A program made the translations under genes and the position numbers. This document shows, in pieces, positions 6,042 through 6,673 of a stretch of DNA of 6,673 bases. The notes under the pieces were generated by a model. It searched no databases, was not told the origin of the DNA, and was given only the letters and a program-made list of their open reading frames with translations. The stretch comes from Oscillospiraceae bacterium. Lineage in GTDB: Bacteria; Bacillota; Clostridia; Oscillospirales; Oscillospiraceae. The stretch's first letter is position 1. Each line of letters opens with the position of its first letter. The stretch is from contig JAFXBH010000079.1 of the NCBI GenBank assembly GCA_017521875.1, positions 1 through 6,673 of the forward strand, given 5' to 3'.

Positions 6042-6673
6042 ATGAATATCTACGAGATCGGCTCTCTTGCTGAAAAACTTTCTACCAATGTATATCCCGG
6101 CCGTGGCGTCGTGCTGGGCGTGACTCCCGATGGTACACACTCTGTAGCAGCCTATTTTATCATGGGCCGCAGTGTCAATAGCCGCAACCGTATCTTTGTG
6201 GAAGAGCCTGATGGCATCCGCACCGAAGCCCACGATCCCAGCCTGATGAAAGACCCCCATTTGATTATTTATCACCCTGTCCGGGAAGCCGGCTGTGGTT
6301 TGATTGTCACGAACGGTGACCAAACCGATACCATTTGGGAATATTTAGCCAGAGGGGAGAGTTGGGAAGCCGCTCTTCGCACCCGCTGCTTTGAGGACGA
6401 CGGCCCTAACTGGACGCCTCGTATTTCCGGCTTGCTGGCAGGCGACGGCGGTTACAAGATGTCTATTTTGAAATCTGCCGATGCAGAAGGCTCTGCCTGC
6501 GCAAGATTCTTCTATGAATATCCGGCAATTGCTGGCTTGGGTCACTTTATCCACACCTATGTGTGCGACGGAAATCCTGTGATTCCCACTTTCCAGGGGG
6601 AGCCGGAGCGGGTGGCAATGGATAACGATATGGATGCCTTTGCGGATATGCTTTGGAATAACCTGAATGAAGA
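6042..6673 (+). CDS. IMP cyclohydrolase, stand-alone PurO-like (3' end outside window)
   Basis: It closes FAICAR to IMP, the last purine step. The frame opens at ATG 6042, with AAAGGA at 6028-6033, and 210 residues are read to the window edge without a stop. It resembles the archaeal PurO/IMP_cyclohyd family (Pfam PF07826), not the N-terminal domain of bifunctional PurH. Matching features are YFIMGRSVNSRNR (38-50), resembling the archaeal RxSSRSxxNR strand; VTNGDQTD (89-96), resembling the NGxxTD block; and DGPNWTPRISGLL (120-132), resembling the NxTPRIAG block. YPAIAGLGHFIHTY (160-173) follows. It is 15 bases after purN. With this type of enzyme the AICAR formylation step needs a separate protein, which would be expected just downstream. 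I leave the symbol blank because purO and purH are both used for such genes. Confidence 0.88.
   Translation, partial: MNIYEIGSLAEKLSTNVYPGRGVVLGVTPDGTHSVAAYFIMGRSVNSRNRIFVEEPDGIRTEAHDPSLMKDPHLIIYHPVREAGCGLIVTNGDQTDTIWEYLARGESWEAALRTRCFEDDGPNWTPRISGLLAGDGGYKMSILKSADAEGSACARFFYEYPAIAGLGHFIHTYVCDGNPVIPTFQGEPERVAMDNDMDAFADMLWNNLNE

Overview
The window is a stretch of bacterial nucleotide-biosynthesis genes, all on the + strand. It holds the end of a pyrimidine pair (pyrE-pyrB), a 241-base regulatory gap, and then the first six genes of a purine operon (purE-purC-purF-purM-purN-IMP cyclohydrolase). The last gene runs off the right edge. Strong AGGAG-type ribosome binding sites, moderate GC, a ZTP riboswitch with an intrinsic terminator, an iron-sulfur-type PurF scaffold and a stand-alone IMP cyclohydrolase together suggest an anaerobic member of the Clostridia (Bacillota), possibly a gut lineage. 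The taxonomic call is inference.

Layout. Bases 1-347 encode the C-terminal 114 residues of orotate phosphoribosyltransferase. Its TAA stop overlaps by one base the ATG of aspartate carbamoyltransferase (347-1435), which carries a C-terminal four-cysteine zinc module like that of the PyrI regulatory chain. Bases 1436-1676 hold no gene. They hold an extended -10 promoter, a ZTP (pfl) riboswitch and a 13-bp terminator hairpin whose 5' arm is also part of the aptamer. The purine genes follow with gaps of 13 to 42 bases, each with its own Shine-Dalgarno sequence.

How they work together. PurF makes phosphoribosylamine, PurN formylates GAR, PurM closes AIR, PurE and PurC convert AIR-derived CAIR to SAICAR, and the last gene closes FAICAR to IMP. 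ZMP (AICAR) is an intermediate of this route and ZMP/ZTP is the riboswitch ligand. The operon should therefore be turned up when the folate-dependent transformylation steps are limiting. purD, purS/Q/L, purB, purK and the AICAR transformylase are not in the window.

Main surprises. (1) The only PurF here lacks every glutaminase signature: it starts MGGFFG instead of (M)CGxxG, an in-frame stop 15 bases upstream excludes a missed N-terminus, and the Arg, Asn and Asp glutamine-site motifs are gone. The phosphoribosyltransferase core and Fe-S cysteines remain. (2) PyrB is fused to a PyrI-type zinc domain without the nucleotide-binding allosteric domain. (3) IMP cyclohydrolase is of the archaeal PurO type rather than part of a bifunctional PurH. 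(4) PurC is divergent in a normally conserved motif.
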